From: an uncultured Verrucomicrobiota bacterium
GTDB lineage: Bacteria; Verrucomicrobiota; Verrucomicrobiia; Opitutales; Opitutaceae
Reading direction: 5' to 3'
DNA: 64,000 nucleotides
Assembly: GCA_903876795.1 (NCBI GenBank)
Contig: CAIRBK010000050.1
Location: 1 to 64,000 of the forward strand
Below the pieces are notes generated by a model, which worked only from the letters and a program-made list of their open reading frames with translations, was not told where the DNA came from and ran no database searches. The first letter of the stretch is position 1. Every line of letters begins with the position of its first letter. Below are positions 8,824 to 17,484 of this stretch, piece after piece. A program made the position numbers and the translations under genes.

Positions 8824-11800
8824 TTTAACTGGTCGTCAGCCAGACCCATGCCGCGAAGGAATTGCGGCCAGCGGGGATCGCCCCGAAGATTATTCAATAA
8901 CGGATCGCCTTTGATCACCAACAAGGAGCTAACGTGTTCCGACCGGGCTTTCTCCAGCCGGGCAAACGCCGCGTCCACCTCTCCGCGGAAAGCATGCAAC
9001 ATCGCGAAATCGTAGGCGGACAGCTGCCCCTCGCCGGACTGCGCCCGGGCCAACTCCGCGTCGGACTCCGCTCGCCGACCCATTCCGTGCAGCGAGATGA
9101 TGCGGCCAAACATGGCAGACTCGGGTCCGGCGGCGCTTGATCCCGCGAGCGCATCGTCCCAGCGGCCCTGATGCACCTGCAAATTCCACCGCATCACCCC
9201 GGGCAGGTAGCCCCCGGGACTGATCGCCTCCATGCGCCGCACCACCGGTTCGACCTCAGCCAGACGCCCGGAAAACAACAAGGCCATCCCGAGCGTCGTA
9301 TGCGCGCCGAGATTGTAGGGATCGATCTTGATGGCCTCGGAGGCGAGCGCCGCAGCTCCGGGGGCATCTCCGAGCACCAGCGTGCGCCATGACGCAGATT
9401 GCAGCACATCGGAACTGCCGGGCGCCAGCCGCAACGCTTCCTCACTGGCCCGGATGGCCGTCCGCCAATCCCAGGCCATGAGCGCCGAGTCGCCGAGGGC
9501 CGCCTGGGCTTCCGGCAAGTCGGGCGCCAGTCGCACCGCCTCCCGCGCAGCCGCCTGCGACTCGGCGCCCACCTGGGAAAACGAGGCCGTGCCCAGGCTC
9601 ATCTCCCAGTTCAGAGCAAAGGCCAGGTGCGCCCACGCTAGGGCGAAGCCGGGGTCCTTCGCCGCCGCCCTGCGGAACAGGCTGGAGCCGCGCGGCACGC
9701 TCTCCGTCGTCTTGAGGTTGAGCAAAAACTTGGCCTCGAGGAACAGCTGGTAGGCCTCGACATCGACCGTGCGCCCCTTCCCGCCCGCCACCGGCGCACC
9801 GGGAGCAATGACAGGCGCCGACGCCGTGGTCGCGCCCGGTTCCCCGAGCAGGGCCGTGCGCAACTGCTGCACGACTAGCCCCGCGATCTCGTCCTGCACG
9901 GCAAAAATATCCTTCATATCCCGCGTAAACGTCTCGCTCCACACGTGGAAACCATCCGCCGCCTTGATGAGCTGGGCGGTGATGCGGACCTTGTCGCCCG
10001 CCTTGCGCACGCTGCCCTCGACCACGTAGGCGACGCCGAGTTTTTGGGCGATCTCGGGGATGGGCACGTTCTGGCCCTTGAAGTAAAAGGCCGAGGTGCG
10101 GGCGGCGACTTTGAGGCGCGGGATTTTGGCGAGCACGTTGAGCAGCTCCTCGCTGATGCCGTCGGAGAAATACTCGTTGGCCTTTTCGTCGGAGAGATTG
10201 GCGAAGGCGAGCACGGCGATCGAAGGATCGGTGTTCGCGCCGGCGGCGGGCGCATTCCGGGCGGCGCCGGCCCGGCGGATATCCGCCAGCCAGCCTTCGC
10301 CCCGATGCACGATCTCCTTGAATCGCGAGTTCGCGCGCAGCGGGTCGAACTGCGGATTACGCAGTGACTGCAAAAACTCCGCCCAACCCAGGTTGGCACG
10401 GTTGACGCGCAGATCGAGTTCGGCGACGGCGTCCTCATGACGCCCGAGGAGCACGAGGAGGGCGGGATCGGGTCTTTGTCCCAGCTCGACAGCGGTCTCA
10501 TATTGTCCGGCGGCTTCCTCCTTTTGCCCGAGCAGCAGAAGCAGCCGGGCGCGCCAGAGCACCAGCCGTGAGTCCCGGGGTGCTTCGGTCAGACGAGCCT
10601 CCACCGCTTTGAGCGCGGCGCGAAACTCCACCTCCGCCGCCCGGGTTTTGCCGAGCATCGAGAGAGCCTCGCCCGCCAGAAAACCGCGCGGGATGAATTG
10701 TCGCCCTTCCTCGAAAAATTCACGTTGGGAGAGCCGCAGCGCCTCGAGGGCATTTCCCGGAGCGCCCGCGTTGAGGTGGTGTTGAACGACGAGGGCCACG
10801 ATGCGGTCCTCTCGCTGCACGGCGGCTGGCATACGTCCAAAGGCGGAGCGTACGCCCTCCAGGTCGCCCATACTATTCCGGTAAATAAATTCGAGATGCA
10901 GCGCCGAAGAAGACGGTCCGCGGGCCAGAGCACGTTCGAGGGCCGGCTCGACCTCTTCCAACCGGCCGCTGAGCCACGCCTCCCACGCGATTTGCGCCAA
11001 CGCGGTCGGATCCCCGCCCGGCAGCGCATCGGCGCGTTCCGCCCAGAGCCTTGTGGCGTCATGGTCTCGCCTCAGGTAGAAAACCTGCGCAAGCCGGCGA
11101 GCGATCCGTTGATCGCGGGGAAACCGAGTCCACAGTGCCTCCAGGCGCGCCGGCGATTTGGCCGCGCCGCCTGGCTGCTGATATTCGTAACGCTCCATCG
11201 CCAGCTCGGCGTCGGCCGAAGCCGGGGCCAGCCGCATCGCCCGCTCCGCCTGCCGGCGGGCTTCCTCCCTGAGCTCCTCCCCGCCTTCGTGGTAACTGGA
11301 GAACAGAATGAGGTTGGCCCGCGAGAGCGTCGCCCAGGCCTCGGCGTTGTCAGGGCTCAGGGCGAGGGCGCGCCGGCACAGTTCACTGGCGGCGCGGTAA
11401 TTTTCCCGCACCAACAAGGGATCGTCGTCAATCAACGCCTTGGCCTGCCGCACCCATTTCATCGACTCGGATTCCATTGCCTGCGCCGCAGCGGCGGGCG
11501 CGGCCCTCGCGCCGACTTCACCTGTGCCGCGCTCGACTCCCGCCGTCGCAAAACGCAAGGCCAACACCAGTCCGCCCAGCGCGCCGAGCAGTGGGGCCAG
11601 CATCCACCACCGCCAGGCCAGACCGCCGCGTCTGCGCGTGGACGGCGCGCCCGAGCCGTTCACAGGCTCCGACGCCCCGCCCGGCCCGGTGTCCACTCCG
11701 CCCAGCAGCCGCCGCACCCGCTCGCAAAACTTCTCCGCGCCCGCACCGCCGGGCAAGCGCGTCCACTGCACATCGCGGAATTCCTCCGGCACATGCGCCT

Positions 11801-12128
11801 CTGCGTCGCGGGTGTCGTCGATCACCACGGGCAGCAAAAACGCCTTCGCCGTCGCCATCGCGTGCGTGCGCCGGGCGGCGAGCTTCCATTCGATTCGGAA
11901 ATAACCCTCCAACCGCGCCTGCGTCGCCGCCGAAATCACCGGCACGAACAATGCGCAACCCTTGATCTGCCCGCGGATTTTTTGGTCCCACGCGTCGCCG
12001 CCGGCCAGCTCGGCCTGGTCGAACCACACCTCGACGCCCGCCGCCCGCAGCGCGGCGACGAGCGCGCGCGCAGCATCCTTGTCCTGCGACGCGTAGCTGA
12101 GGAATACGGCTTGGGGAGCGGAGTTCAT
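8820..12128 (-). CDS. TIR-TM-TPR-TolB-TPR receptor, long form
   Basis: 1102 residues. TIR about 5-143 (FLSYASQD; Glu80 in GYFRIEWKLA), membrane helix about 173-193, a first TPR block about 225-600 ending NPQFDPLRANSRF, a TolB-like domain about 630-760 (SIAVLAFANL, EYFSDGISEELLNVLAKI, DIFAVQDEIAGLVVQQL), then a second TPR block ending NNLRGDPRWPQFL. The LR-x-DPRF-type motif closes both TPR blocks, so the long form looks like a short-form receptor with a whole extra TPR module inserted before the TolB domain. It is first in the ATGA-coupled trio; a hairpin repeat precedes it. Putative catalytic and structural TIR residues are intact. Confidence 0.9.
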   Translation of the reverse strand: MNSAPQAVFLSYASQDKDAARALVAALRAAGVEVWFDQAELAGGDAWDQKIRGQIKGCALFVPVISAATQARLEGYFRIEWKLAARRTHAMATAKAFLLPVVIDDTRDAEAHVPEEFRDVQWTRLPGGAGAEKFCERVRRLLGGVDTGPGGASEPVNGSGAPSTRRRGGLAWRWWMLAPLLGALGGLVLALRFATAGVERGTGEVGARAAPAAAAQAMESESMKWVRQAKALIDDDPLLVRENYRAASELCRRALALSPDNAEAWATLSRANLILFSSYHEGGEELREEARRQAERAMRLAPASADAELAMERYEYQQPGGAAKSPARLEALWTRFPRDQRIARRLAQVFYLRRDHDATRLWAERADALPGGDPTALAQIAWEAWLSGRLEEVEPALERALARGPSSSALHLEFIYRNSMGDLEGVRSAFGRMPAAVQREDRIVALVVQHHLNAGAPGNALEALRLSQREFFEEGRQFIPRGFLAGEALSMLGKTRAAEVEFRAALKAVEARLTEAPRDSRLVLWRARLLLLLGQKEEAAGQYETAVELGQRPDPALLVLLGRHEDAVAELDLRVNRANLGWAEFLQSLRNPQFDPLRANSRFKEIVHRGEGWLADIRRAGAARNAPAAGANTDPSIAVLAFANLSDEKANEYFSDGISEELLNVLAKIPRLKVAARTSAFYFKGQNVPIPEIAQKLGVAYVVEGSVRKAGDKVRITAQLIKAADGFHVWSETFTRDMKDIFAVQDEIAGLVVQQLRTALLGEPGATTASAPVIAPGAPVAGGKGRTVDVEAYQLFLEAKFLLNLKTTESVPRGSSLFRRAAAKDPGFALAWAHLAFALNWEMSLGTASFSQVGAESQAAAREAVRLAPDLPEAQAALGDSALMAWDWRTAIRASEEALRLAPGSSDVLQSASWRTLVLGDAPGAAALASEAIKIDPYNLGAHTTLGMALLFSGRLAEVEPVVRRMEAISPGGYLPGVMRWNLQVHQGRWDDALAGSSAAGPESAMFGRIISLHGMGRRAESDAELARAQSGEGQLSAYDFAMLHAFRGEVDAAFARLEKARSEHVSSLLVIKGDPLLNNLRGDPRWPQFLRGMGLADDQLK

Positions 12129-12168
12129 GTTTATTTACGGTAGAGAGTTCAAAGTGGCGGGGCAGGGC

Positions 12169-12268
12169 TTTTTTGCGCTCCTTGCGTTCTTTGCGGTTAA
12201 AATGGCTTGGTAGCTCATAGGTTCATCTTTCGGAAAATTAACCGCAGAGAACGCAGAGAGCGCAGAGG
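12169..12268. repeat. CGCAAAGA hairpin element, copy A
   Basis: Left arm 12169-12200 (three TTTGCG-type units ending TTGCGGTTAA) and right arm 12238-12268 (TTAACCGCAGAGAACGCAGA, continuing) form a long imperfect hairpin with a loop of about 37 nt. Each arm is built of a 9-10 nt unit, CGCAAAGAA/G. The loop begins AAATGGCTTGG and contains GGTTCATCTTTCGGA, related to the loops of copies C and D. It fills the gap between two TIR genes on the same strand. Confidence 0.85.
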
Positions 12269-12292
12269 AAGAGGAAACGGCGTGGCGCATGG

Positions 12293-15200
12293 TTACAGCG
12301 GAGCGGAGTTGGCCGGGTCGTCCAGGAGTGCTTGGAAGCGAGGGTCGGCGCGCAGGTTGTCCCACGCGGGATCGACGCGGAGCATGGGCACAGTGAGGCC
12401 GGAGGGCTCGCGGAGGATTTTCGCAATCAGGGTGAGGGCGGCGTCGGTTTCGCCGAGATAAGCGAGGAGCTCGGCCTGTGCACTTACGAGCCGGAATCCT
12501 CGTAAACCTGCGCCGTTTACTTGATTGGAATACACGGTGATTTCGCGCAAGGCCTCGGCTTTGCGGCCGACGCGGGCCAAGGCGATCGCGCGGCGTAGGC
12601 CTTGTTGAGGAACTCCGATCTCGGGCAAGCCGTCCAATTCCTTGGTGAGGGAGAGAAGCTCCTTAAACGCCGCCTCCGCTTCGGTGGTGCGCCCGAGCCG
12701 GGAGAGAGCTTCGCCGCGCGCATGGAGCAACGTCCATCGATGGAGTGCGCCCAGTTTGGGGGTTGAGAGGGCTTGCTCGACCAGCGTTGGCACCTTTTCC
12801 CAAGCGCGGGCGCGACTAAGCCAGAGGACCGCGACGGGAGGCGCAAACTGGGCGGTGTTGGCGGGCAAGGCCCCGAAATATTGAAAGTCAATCTCCGCAA
12901 GATTCGGTTCAAACCCGCGCGCACGCATTTCGGTCAGTGCCTGGCGATGGGCCTCGATCCCTTTTAAGCGAGCCAGAAGCAAGAGGTAATTCTGCCAATA
13001 GACGGGGCGATAAGGATCGAGCGAAATAGCCTTTTTTATGGCGATGATAGCCTCTTTTTCTCGACCCATCCAGTTACGATTAAGGGCAAGAAAATTATAG
13101 GCCCATGATTCATTCGGTAATGCCCGAATAATGTTTTCGATGTAGCGATCCGCCTTATCGAAATCGCGTTCGATGTTGTTGTAGTAGGCCGCCAAACCGT
13201 GGTCCCCTGCCCCGCCCGGCATCAGTTCTGCGGCACGTTCGGCCCATTTTTTACAGGCCCGAGCAAGGGCGACGCGTTCGACTGGATCGCCGGACTGGCG
13301 GGCAGCGACTTCCAGGGCATTAGCGTAAAGTGCGGCGGCGGACGCAAAATTGGGATCCAGGGACAGCGACTTTTCGAGTTTGCTGAAAATGGCCTCCCAA
13401 TCGGAGCGCTCGATACGGTTAAAGAGCGCGAAGGCAGCGAGGAACTCCTCATAGGCTTGTGGATTTGCCGAGGTAAATCGGGCATTCACAAACGAGCCCT
13501 TGGTGGCGCGAGCTTGCAGGACGCGGGCGACCTCGGCGGCGATTTCGGACTGGATGGCGAAGACGTCTTTGAGGTCGCGGTCGAAGGTCTGGGACCAAAG
13601 GAGGGCATCGTCGCGGGCACGGCGCAGTTCCAGGGCGATGCGCAGGCGGTCGCCGGCGCGGCGCACGGAGCCGGTGACGAGGTTGGCCACGCCGAGTTTG
13701 GCGGCGATTTCGGGCGGGGGGAGCGGGGAATTCTTGAAGGCAAGGGCGGAGCCTCGGGAGACGACGCGTAGGTCGGGGATGCGGCCGAGGGTGGCGATGA
13801 TCTCGGAGTGCATGCCCTCGGTGAAAAACGCGTTCTCGGGATCGGGGCTGAGGTTCTCCAGCGGCAGTACTGCGAGGGACTTGTCGTCGGGCGCGGTGGC
13901 AGGCGGCATTGCGGACGCCTGAGCGGCGGGGGACGGGGGCGGTGCCAAGAGGGCCTTGATCTCGGCATCGTCGCGCCAAGGCATCATGGCAGGATCGAGT
14001 CGAAGATGGTTGCGCAGCAACTCGCGGGACCAGGGATGGACGGATGCCTCCCGCAGCAGGGTCAGGGCCTGCTCGCGGGCATCCATCTGCAAGAGGATAA
14101 AGGCCTCGTTGAGTAAGGATGGATTGGTGCCCGCGATGCGAAAAGGACGGGGTGCCGATTCGTAGAGCAAGGCCGCGCGGGCACGGGCCTCGCCGCGTCT
14201 TCCCAGCCGCAGCAAAGTCCACGCTTCGGGCAAAAGGACATCGGCCTGGGGGTCGCGGGCTTTTTCGCGGGCGATCTCGATCAAGGCGGCTTCATACTCC
14301 CGCCGGGACAGCTCCGGCTTGCCCTGCCAGGCTAGCAGGTCGCCGATTAACATACGCTTGGGAATGAGGCTGAAATCGCGCAACCAATCGCCGGGAAAGG
14401 CCCGCAAGGCCTGCAACCCCGCCTCCCACTGGCCGGTGGCGCGGGCATAGAAATAAAGCTCGCGGACAGGCCGGTCGGTCAGACGGAAATCGGCCGGCAA
14501 CAAGTCCAATAACCGCTTGGCCTCGGCGGCGTCTCCGTGACGAAGCAACATCAACCGGGCCTTGGCCAGCAAGGCGGCGGAGACCGGCCCGACGGCCAAG
14601 GTTTCGTCCAAGGCGGTTTCATACTCATCCAAACTTGATCGCATCGACACCAGCACGAGGGCCACCTGATAGCGCATCAGCGCGTCGTCGGGGAAGCGCT
14701 GGCTCGCCTCGCGGGCCAGCTTGAGCGCCCGTTCGGGCTGTTCCGTCCGCAAAAAATAAACCAGTGCCTGATGATAGCGTGAACGATCCGGCTGCAGTTT
14801 GATCGCCTGCTCCAGAAGTGTAACCGCGCGCGCAGGATCGGCGTTGCGGAAGGTCAGGTTCCAACCGAGGGCGTAGAGCGCCTCGGGATGATCGGGGGCG
14901 AGTTTGAGCGCGCGCTCGCTCCAGCTTCGCGCCTGCTTGAAACGCTCCTCTGTCCGGTCAAAGCCGCGGTTGATAAAGGTGTTATTGATGAGGGCGCAGA
15001 CGATCACGGCTTCCGGGTCATTGGGGCGCAGAGCCAGCGTTTTATTGGCCAACTCCTCGGCCAGCCGACAATCCTCCCGCGTTCCGTTAAGCGCCTCGAT
15101 CAGGGCCATTGCCTGCCGCAGATCGGCATCGCGGGGGAACTGCGCAGCCTTGTCCAACGATGTGGCCGCGTGGCTCTTCGCGACCGACACGCCCGGCGGG

Positions 15201-15799
15201 TTGGTCGACGCAGAACCGGATATCCCGAGCCATGCCCATGCGGCCACGCCCGCGCAGGCCAAGGCTCCCGCGATGAGCGACCAGCGCCTGGCCAAGCGTC
15301 CGCGCGCCGGAGCGGTCAACCCGCCCGCCGAGGGCGCGGAGTCTCGGGAGCGAATGTCCGCCGGAGCACCGTCCAGCAAAGAGCGCACCCGGGAGCAGAA
15401 CGCCGGCGACGCCTCCCCGCCCGGCAGGCGCGTCCACTGCACGGCCTTGAACTCCGCAGGCGCCAGGGCTTCCCCGTCTTTTGTGCCGTCGATCACCACG
15501 GGCAGGAGAAAAGGCGTGCCGTCGGCCATCGCGTGCGTGCGCTGCGCGGCGAGTTTCCACTCGATACGGAAATACCCTTCCCGCCGCGCCTGCGTCGCCG
15601 CCGATATCACGGGGATGAAGAGCGCGCACTCGGCAATCTGGCGGCGGATCTTCGCGTCCCAAGCATCGCCGCCCACCAGCTCGTTTTGATCAAACCACAC
15701 CTCGACGCCGGCCGCTCGCAGGGCGGCGACGAGCGCGCGCGCCGCCGCAGCGTCCTGCGACGCGTAGCTGAGGAAAACGGCGTGGGTTGCTTGGGTCAT
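12293..15799 (-). CDS. TIR-TM-TPR-TolB-TPR receptor, long form
   Basis: 1168 residues from the ATG giving MTQATHAVFLSYASQD; the frame is open 8 codons further, but alignment with paralogues favours this start. TIR about 6-143 with Glu80 in GYFRIEWKLA and FDQNELVGGDAWD; membrane helix about 173-193; first TPR block about 215-625; TolB-like domain about 650-770 (SLAVLPLENLSPDPENAFF, GSVRRAGDRLRIALEL, DVFAIQSEIAAEVARVLQA); second TPR block to the C-terminus, which ends LRADPRFQALLDDP. Its TolB domain is nearly identical to that of the broken gene at 3.9-6.5 kb, while the flanking TPRs differ. Hairpin repeats flank it on both sides, so it is probably its own transcription unit. Inferred role: sensor with TIR effector output at the inner membrane. 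Confidence 0.9.
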   Translation of the reverse strand: MTQATHAVFLSYASQDAAAARALVAALRAAGVEVWFDQNELVGGDAWDAKIRRQIAECALFIPVISAATQARREGYFRIEWKLAAQRTHAMADGTPFLLPVVIDGTKDGEALAPAEFKAVQWTRLPGGEASPAFCSRVRSLLDGAPADIRSRDSAPSAGGLTAPARGRLARRWSLIAGALACAGVAAWAWLGISGSASTNPPGVSVAKSHAATSLDKAAQFPRDADLRQAMALIEALNGTREDCRLAEELANKTLALRPNDPEAVIVCALINNTFINRGFDRTEERFKQARSWSERALKLAPDHPEALYALGWNLTFRNADPARAVTLLEQAIKLQPDRSRYHQALVYFLRTEQPERALKLAREASQRFPDDALMRYQVALVLVSMRSSLDEYETALDETLAVGPVSAALLAKARLMLLRHGDAAEAKRLLDLLPADFRLTDRPVRELYFYARATGQWEAGLQALRAFPGDWLRDFSLIPKRMLIGDLLAWQGKPELSRREYEAALIEIAREKARDPQADVLLPEAWTLLRLGRRGEARARAALLYESAPRPFRIAGTNPSLLNEAFILLQMDAREQALTLLREASVHPWSRELLRNHLRLDPAMMPWRDDAEIKALLAPPPSPAAQASAMPPATAPDDKSLAVLPLENLSPDPENAFFTEGMHSEIIATLGRIPDLRVVSRGSALAFKNSPLPPPEIAAKLGVANLVTGSVRRAGDRLRIALELRRARDDALLWSQTFDRDLKDVFAIQSEIAAEVARVLQARATKGSFVNARFTSANPQAYEEFLAAFALFNRIERSDWEAIFSKLEKSLSLDPNFASAAALYANALEVAARQSGDPVERVALARACKKWAERAAELMPGGAGDHGLAAYYNNIERDFDKADRYIENIIRALPNESWAYNFLALNRNWMGREKEAIIAIKKAISLDPYRPVYWQNYLLLLARLKGIEAHRQALTEMRARGFEPNLAEIDFQYFGALPANTAQFAPPVAVLWLSRARAWEKVPTLVEQALSTPKLGALHRWTLLHARGEALSRLGRTTEAEAAFKELLSLTKELDGLPEIGVPQQGLRRAIALARVGRKAEALREITVYSNQVNGAGLRGFRLVSAQAELLAYLGETDAALTLIAKILREPSGLTVPMLRVDPAWDNLRADPRFQALLDDPANSAPL

Positions 15800-15838
15800 G
15801 TTAAAAGACCTCAGAGAGTACAAAGTCGGCAGGGCTGG

Positions 15839-15958
15839 TTTTTTTGCGCTCTTTGCGCTCTTTGCGTTCTTTGCGGTTAAATCGGTTTGGGAGATCGGAA
15901 ATTAGGGCAGTCAGAAGAGCCGAAGAATTAACCGCAAAGAGCGCAAAGAACGCAGAGA
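15839..15958. repeat. CGCAAAGA hairpin element, copy B
   Basis: Left arm 15839-15880 carries four TTTGCG-type units and ends TTTGCGGTTAA. Right arm 15928-15958 begins TTAACCGCAAAGAGCGCAAA. The 47-nt loop starts AAATCGGTTTGGGAGATCGGA. It lies between a TIR gene and an ATPase gene. Confidence 0.85.
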
Positions 15959-15983
15959 AAGAGTAAATGGCGGTGCTCATGGG

Positions 15984-17111
15984 TTAGTTTATCTCGTCCA
16001 AACCAGTTACTGCGATTTCCATGCCTGCGACGTGTTTTACGTAGGCGCGATCCACGCCCGGACTCACCAGGTAGTTTTTCCCTTCGGGATAGGCGGATCG
16101 AAACACCTTGAGCGCCGAGGGATCGAAGGCGGCGGGGTCCCATTTGCATTCGTAGGCATCCACTGCGTCGCGCGCCCGCGGACGCACGAAATCCACTTCG
16201 TGCCCGGCCTTGTCCCGCCAGTAACGCACCGTCTCATCCGGCCACTGCGCCTGAAAGGCCTCCAGCACCAGATGCTCCCACAACACACCCCGGTCGCTCG
16301 GGCGCAGCGGGTCCCAGCCATGCGCGAAACTCACGAAACCGGTGTCGAAGGCATAGGCCTTGGGCTGGCGCACGAGCTCGCCCTGCCCTCCGCCGTGAAA
16401 GGGGTGCACGAGGGTCAGCGCCTGGGTGATTTCCAGCGCCTGCAGATGGCTGTCCACCGTGGCGCGGGCGATGCCCAAAGCGGTCGCGGTGCGCGAGGTT
16501 TCCAACTGCCCGCCGCTCTGGCGCAGCACATATTCGAAGAGCGCGTTGAAGCGGTTGATGTCGCGAAACCCAAACAGCCGCTGGATGTCGCGCGCGAAAA
16601 ACGAATCGAGCCACTCCCGGTAAAAACCCGGCTCCTTCCGCCCCGCGAGCAAGGCCGGGGGCAGCCCGCCGTGATAAAGCCGCTTCTCCAGCGTCGCGCC
16701 AAACGCCCCCAGCTCCCCCGTGAGCACGGGCACTAAGCGGAGCTGGCGCTTCCGCCCGGTCAGGGTATCGCGGAACTTCTTGCTCGCCGCGAGGGTGGAC
16801 GACCCGGTGGCCAGCACGCGCAATTCGGGGAATTCATCCGCCGCGATCTTGAGCACCCGACTCGGGTCGCTCAGTTGGTGAATCTCATCAAACGCCACCA
16901 CCGGCCGGTCGCAGTTTTTGAAAAACAACACCGGGTCGCGCAGCCTGTCCTCCGTCGCCGGCAGGTCGCAGTTGACCACCAGGCAACGGTCTTCCCCGAG
17001 GCTCTGCGCCAGGGTGGTTTTGCCCGAACGCCGTACCCCGGCGAGCCACACTATCGGAGCCTGTTGCCACGCCTGCTCCAGTCGTTGTTGCCAAAAGGGT
17101 CGGGTAATCAT
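15984..17111 (-). CDS. AAA_14 / DUF4143 family ATPase
   Basis: 375 residues. The N-terminal P-loop is GVRRSGKTT (about 25-33), followed by the Walker B-like VVAFDEIHQL and the sensor-like LATGSSTL. These are typical of the AAA_14 ATPase that heads DUF4143 proteins. A winged-helix-like stretch follows (RTATALGIARATVDSHLQAL). The C-terminal DUF4143 part has a PD-(D/E)XK-like pattern, HEVDFV then YECKW. Biochemical function is not established for the family. It stands alone between hairpin repeats inside the TIR array. The AT content rises just upstream of the start, with a CATACT...AGTATG inverted pair. A second family member lies at 22.2-23.3 kb. It may be an island passenger rather than part of the TIR system. 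Confidence 0.88.
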   Translation of the reverse strand: MITRPFWQQRLEQAWQQAPIVWLAGVRRSGKTTLAQSLGEDRCLVVNCDLPATEDRLRDPVLFFKNCDRPVVAFDEIHQLSDPSRVLKIAADEFPELRVLATGSSTLAASKKFRDTLTGRKRQLRLVPVLTGELGAFGATLEKRLYHGGLPPALLAGRKEPGFYREWLDSFFARDIQRLFGFRDINRFNALFEYVLRQSGGQLETSRTATALGIARATVDSHLQALEITQALTLVHPFHGGGQGELVRQPKAYAFDTGFVSFAHGWDPLRPSDRGVLWEHLVLEAFQAQWPDETVRYWRDKAGHEVDFVRPRARDAVDAYECKWDPAAFDPSALKVFRSAYPEGKNYLVSPGVDRAYVKHVAGMEIAVTGLDEIN

Positions 17112-17116
17112 GTCGT

Positions 17117-17153
17117 CATACTAATCAAATAATCTGACTTTTTGTAAAGTATG
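17117..17153 (-). promoter_or_regulatory. AT-rich upstream region with short inverted repeat, possible operator
   Basis: Immediately upstream of the ATPase start, CATACT (17117-17122) and AGTATG (17148-17153) are inverted across 25 AT-rich bases. The placement matches the better repeat found upstream of the second ATPase. A TTTACA-like element lies inside it, but no well-spaced -10 was found. Confidence 0.35.
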
Positions 17154-17252
17154 GTTGCGTGATGCCTGCAGAGTCGCCCTGCCGCCGCCGCGTGCTGTGT
17201 GCCGCGAGACGTGGGAAAGAAATAGGGCGGGTGATGATGAGGTCATTGGCTT

Positions 17253-17450
17253 TACCGCAGAGAACGCAAAGAGCGCAGAGAGCGGAAGGTTCGGGTCTTT
17301 GTGCGCTCTGCGTTCTTTGTGGTTAAATGGGTTTGACGGTTCGTGGGTTCGGAAGTCGGAGAAATTAACCGCAGAGATCGCAGAGATCGCAGAGATCGCA
17401 GAGAACGGAGGGATCGGTTTCTTTGCGCTCTTTGCGTTCTTTGCGGTTAA
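17253..17450. repeat. CGCAAAGA hairpin element, copy C (four arms)
   Basis: Four arms alternate: 17253-17281 (ACCGCAGAGAACGCAAAGAG), 17298-17326 (reverse orientation), 17364-17407 and 17420-17450 (reverse). The third arm contains consecutive CGCAGAGAT units in tandem. The sequence between arms two and three reads AAATGGGTTTGACGGTTCGT then GGGTTCGGA, matching copy D closely. The block accounts for most of the 373-bp gap between the ATPase gene and the next TIR gene; no coding sequence was seen in the gap. Confidence 0.85.
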
Positions 17451-17484
17451 AAACGGTTTGGAAGATCGGAGGCATCGGTGGGAA

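Noticed and set aside
10698-12143. 481-residue plus-strand frame opposite a TIR gene
   Set aside because: Shadow of the high-GC TIR gene; no recognisable domain.
17364-17407. CRISPR-like array from tandem CGCAGAGAT units
   Set aside because: Units are about 9 nt with no spacers and belong to the hairpin repeat family.
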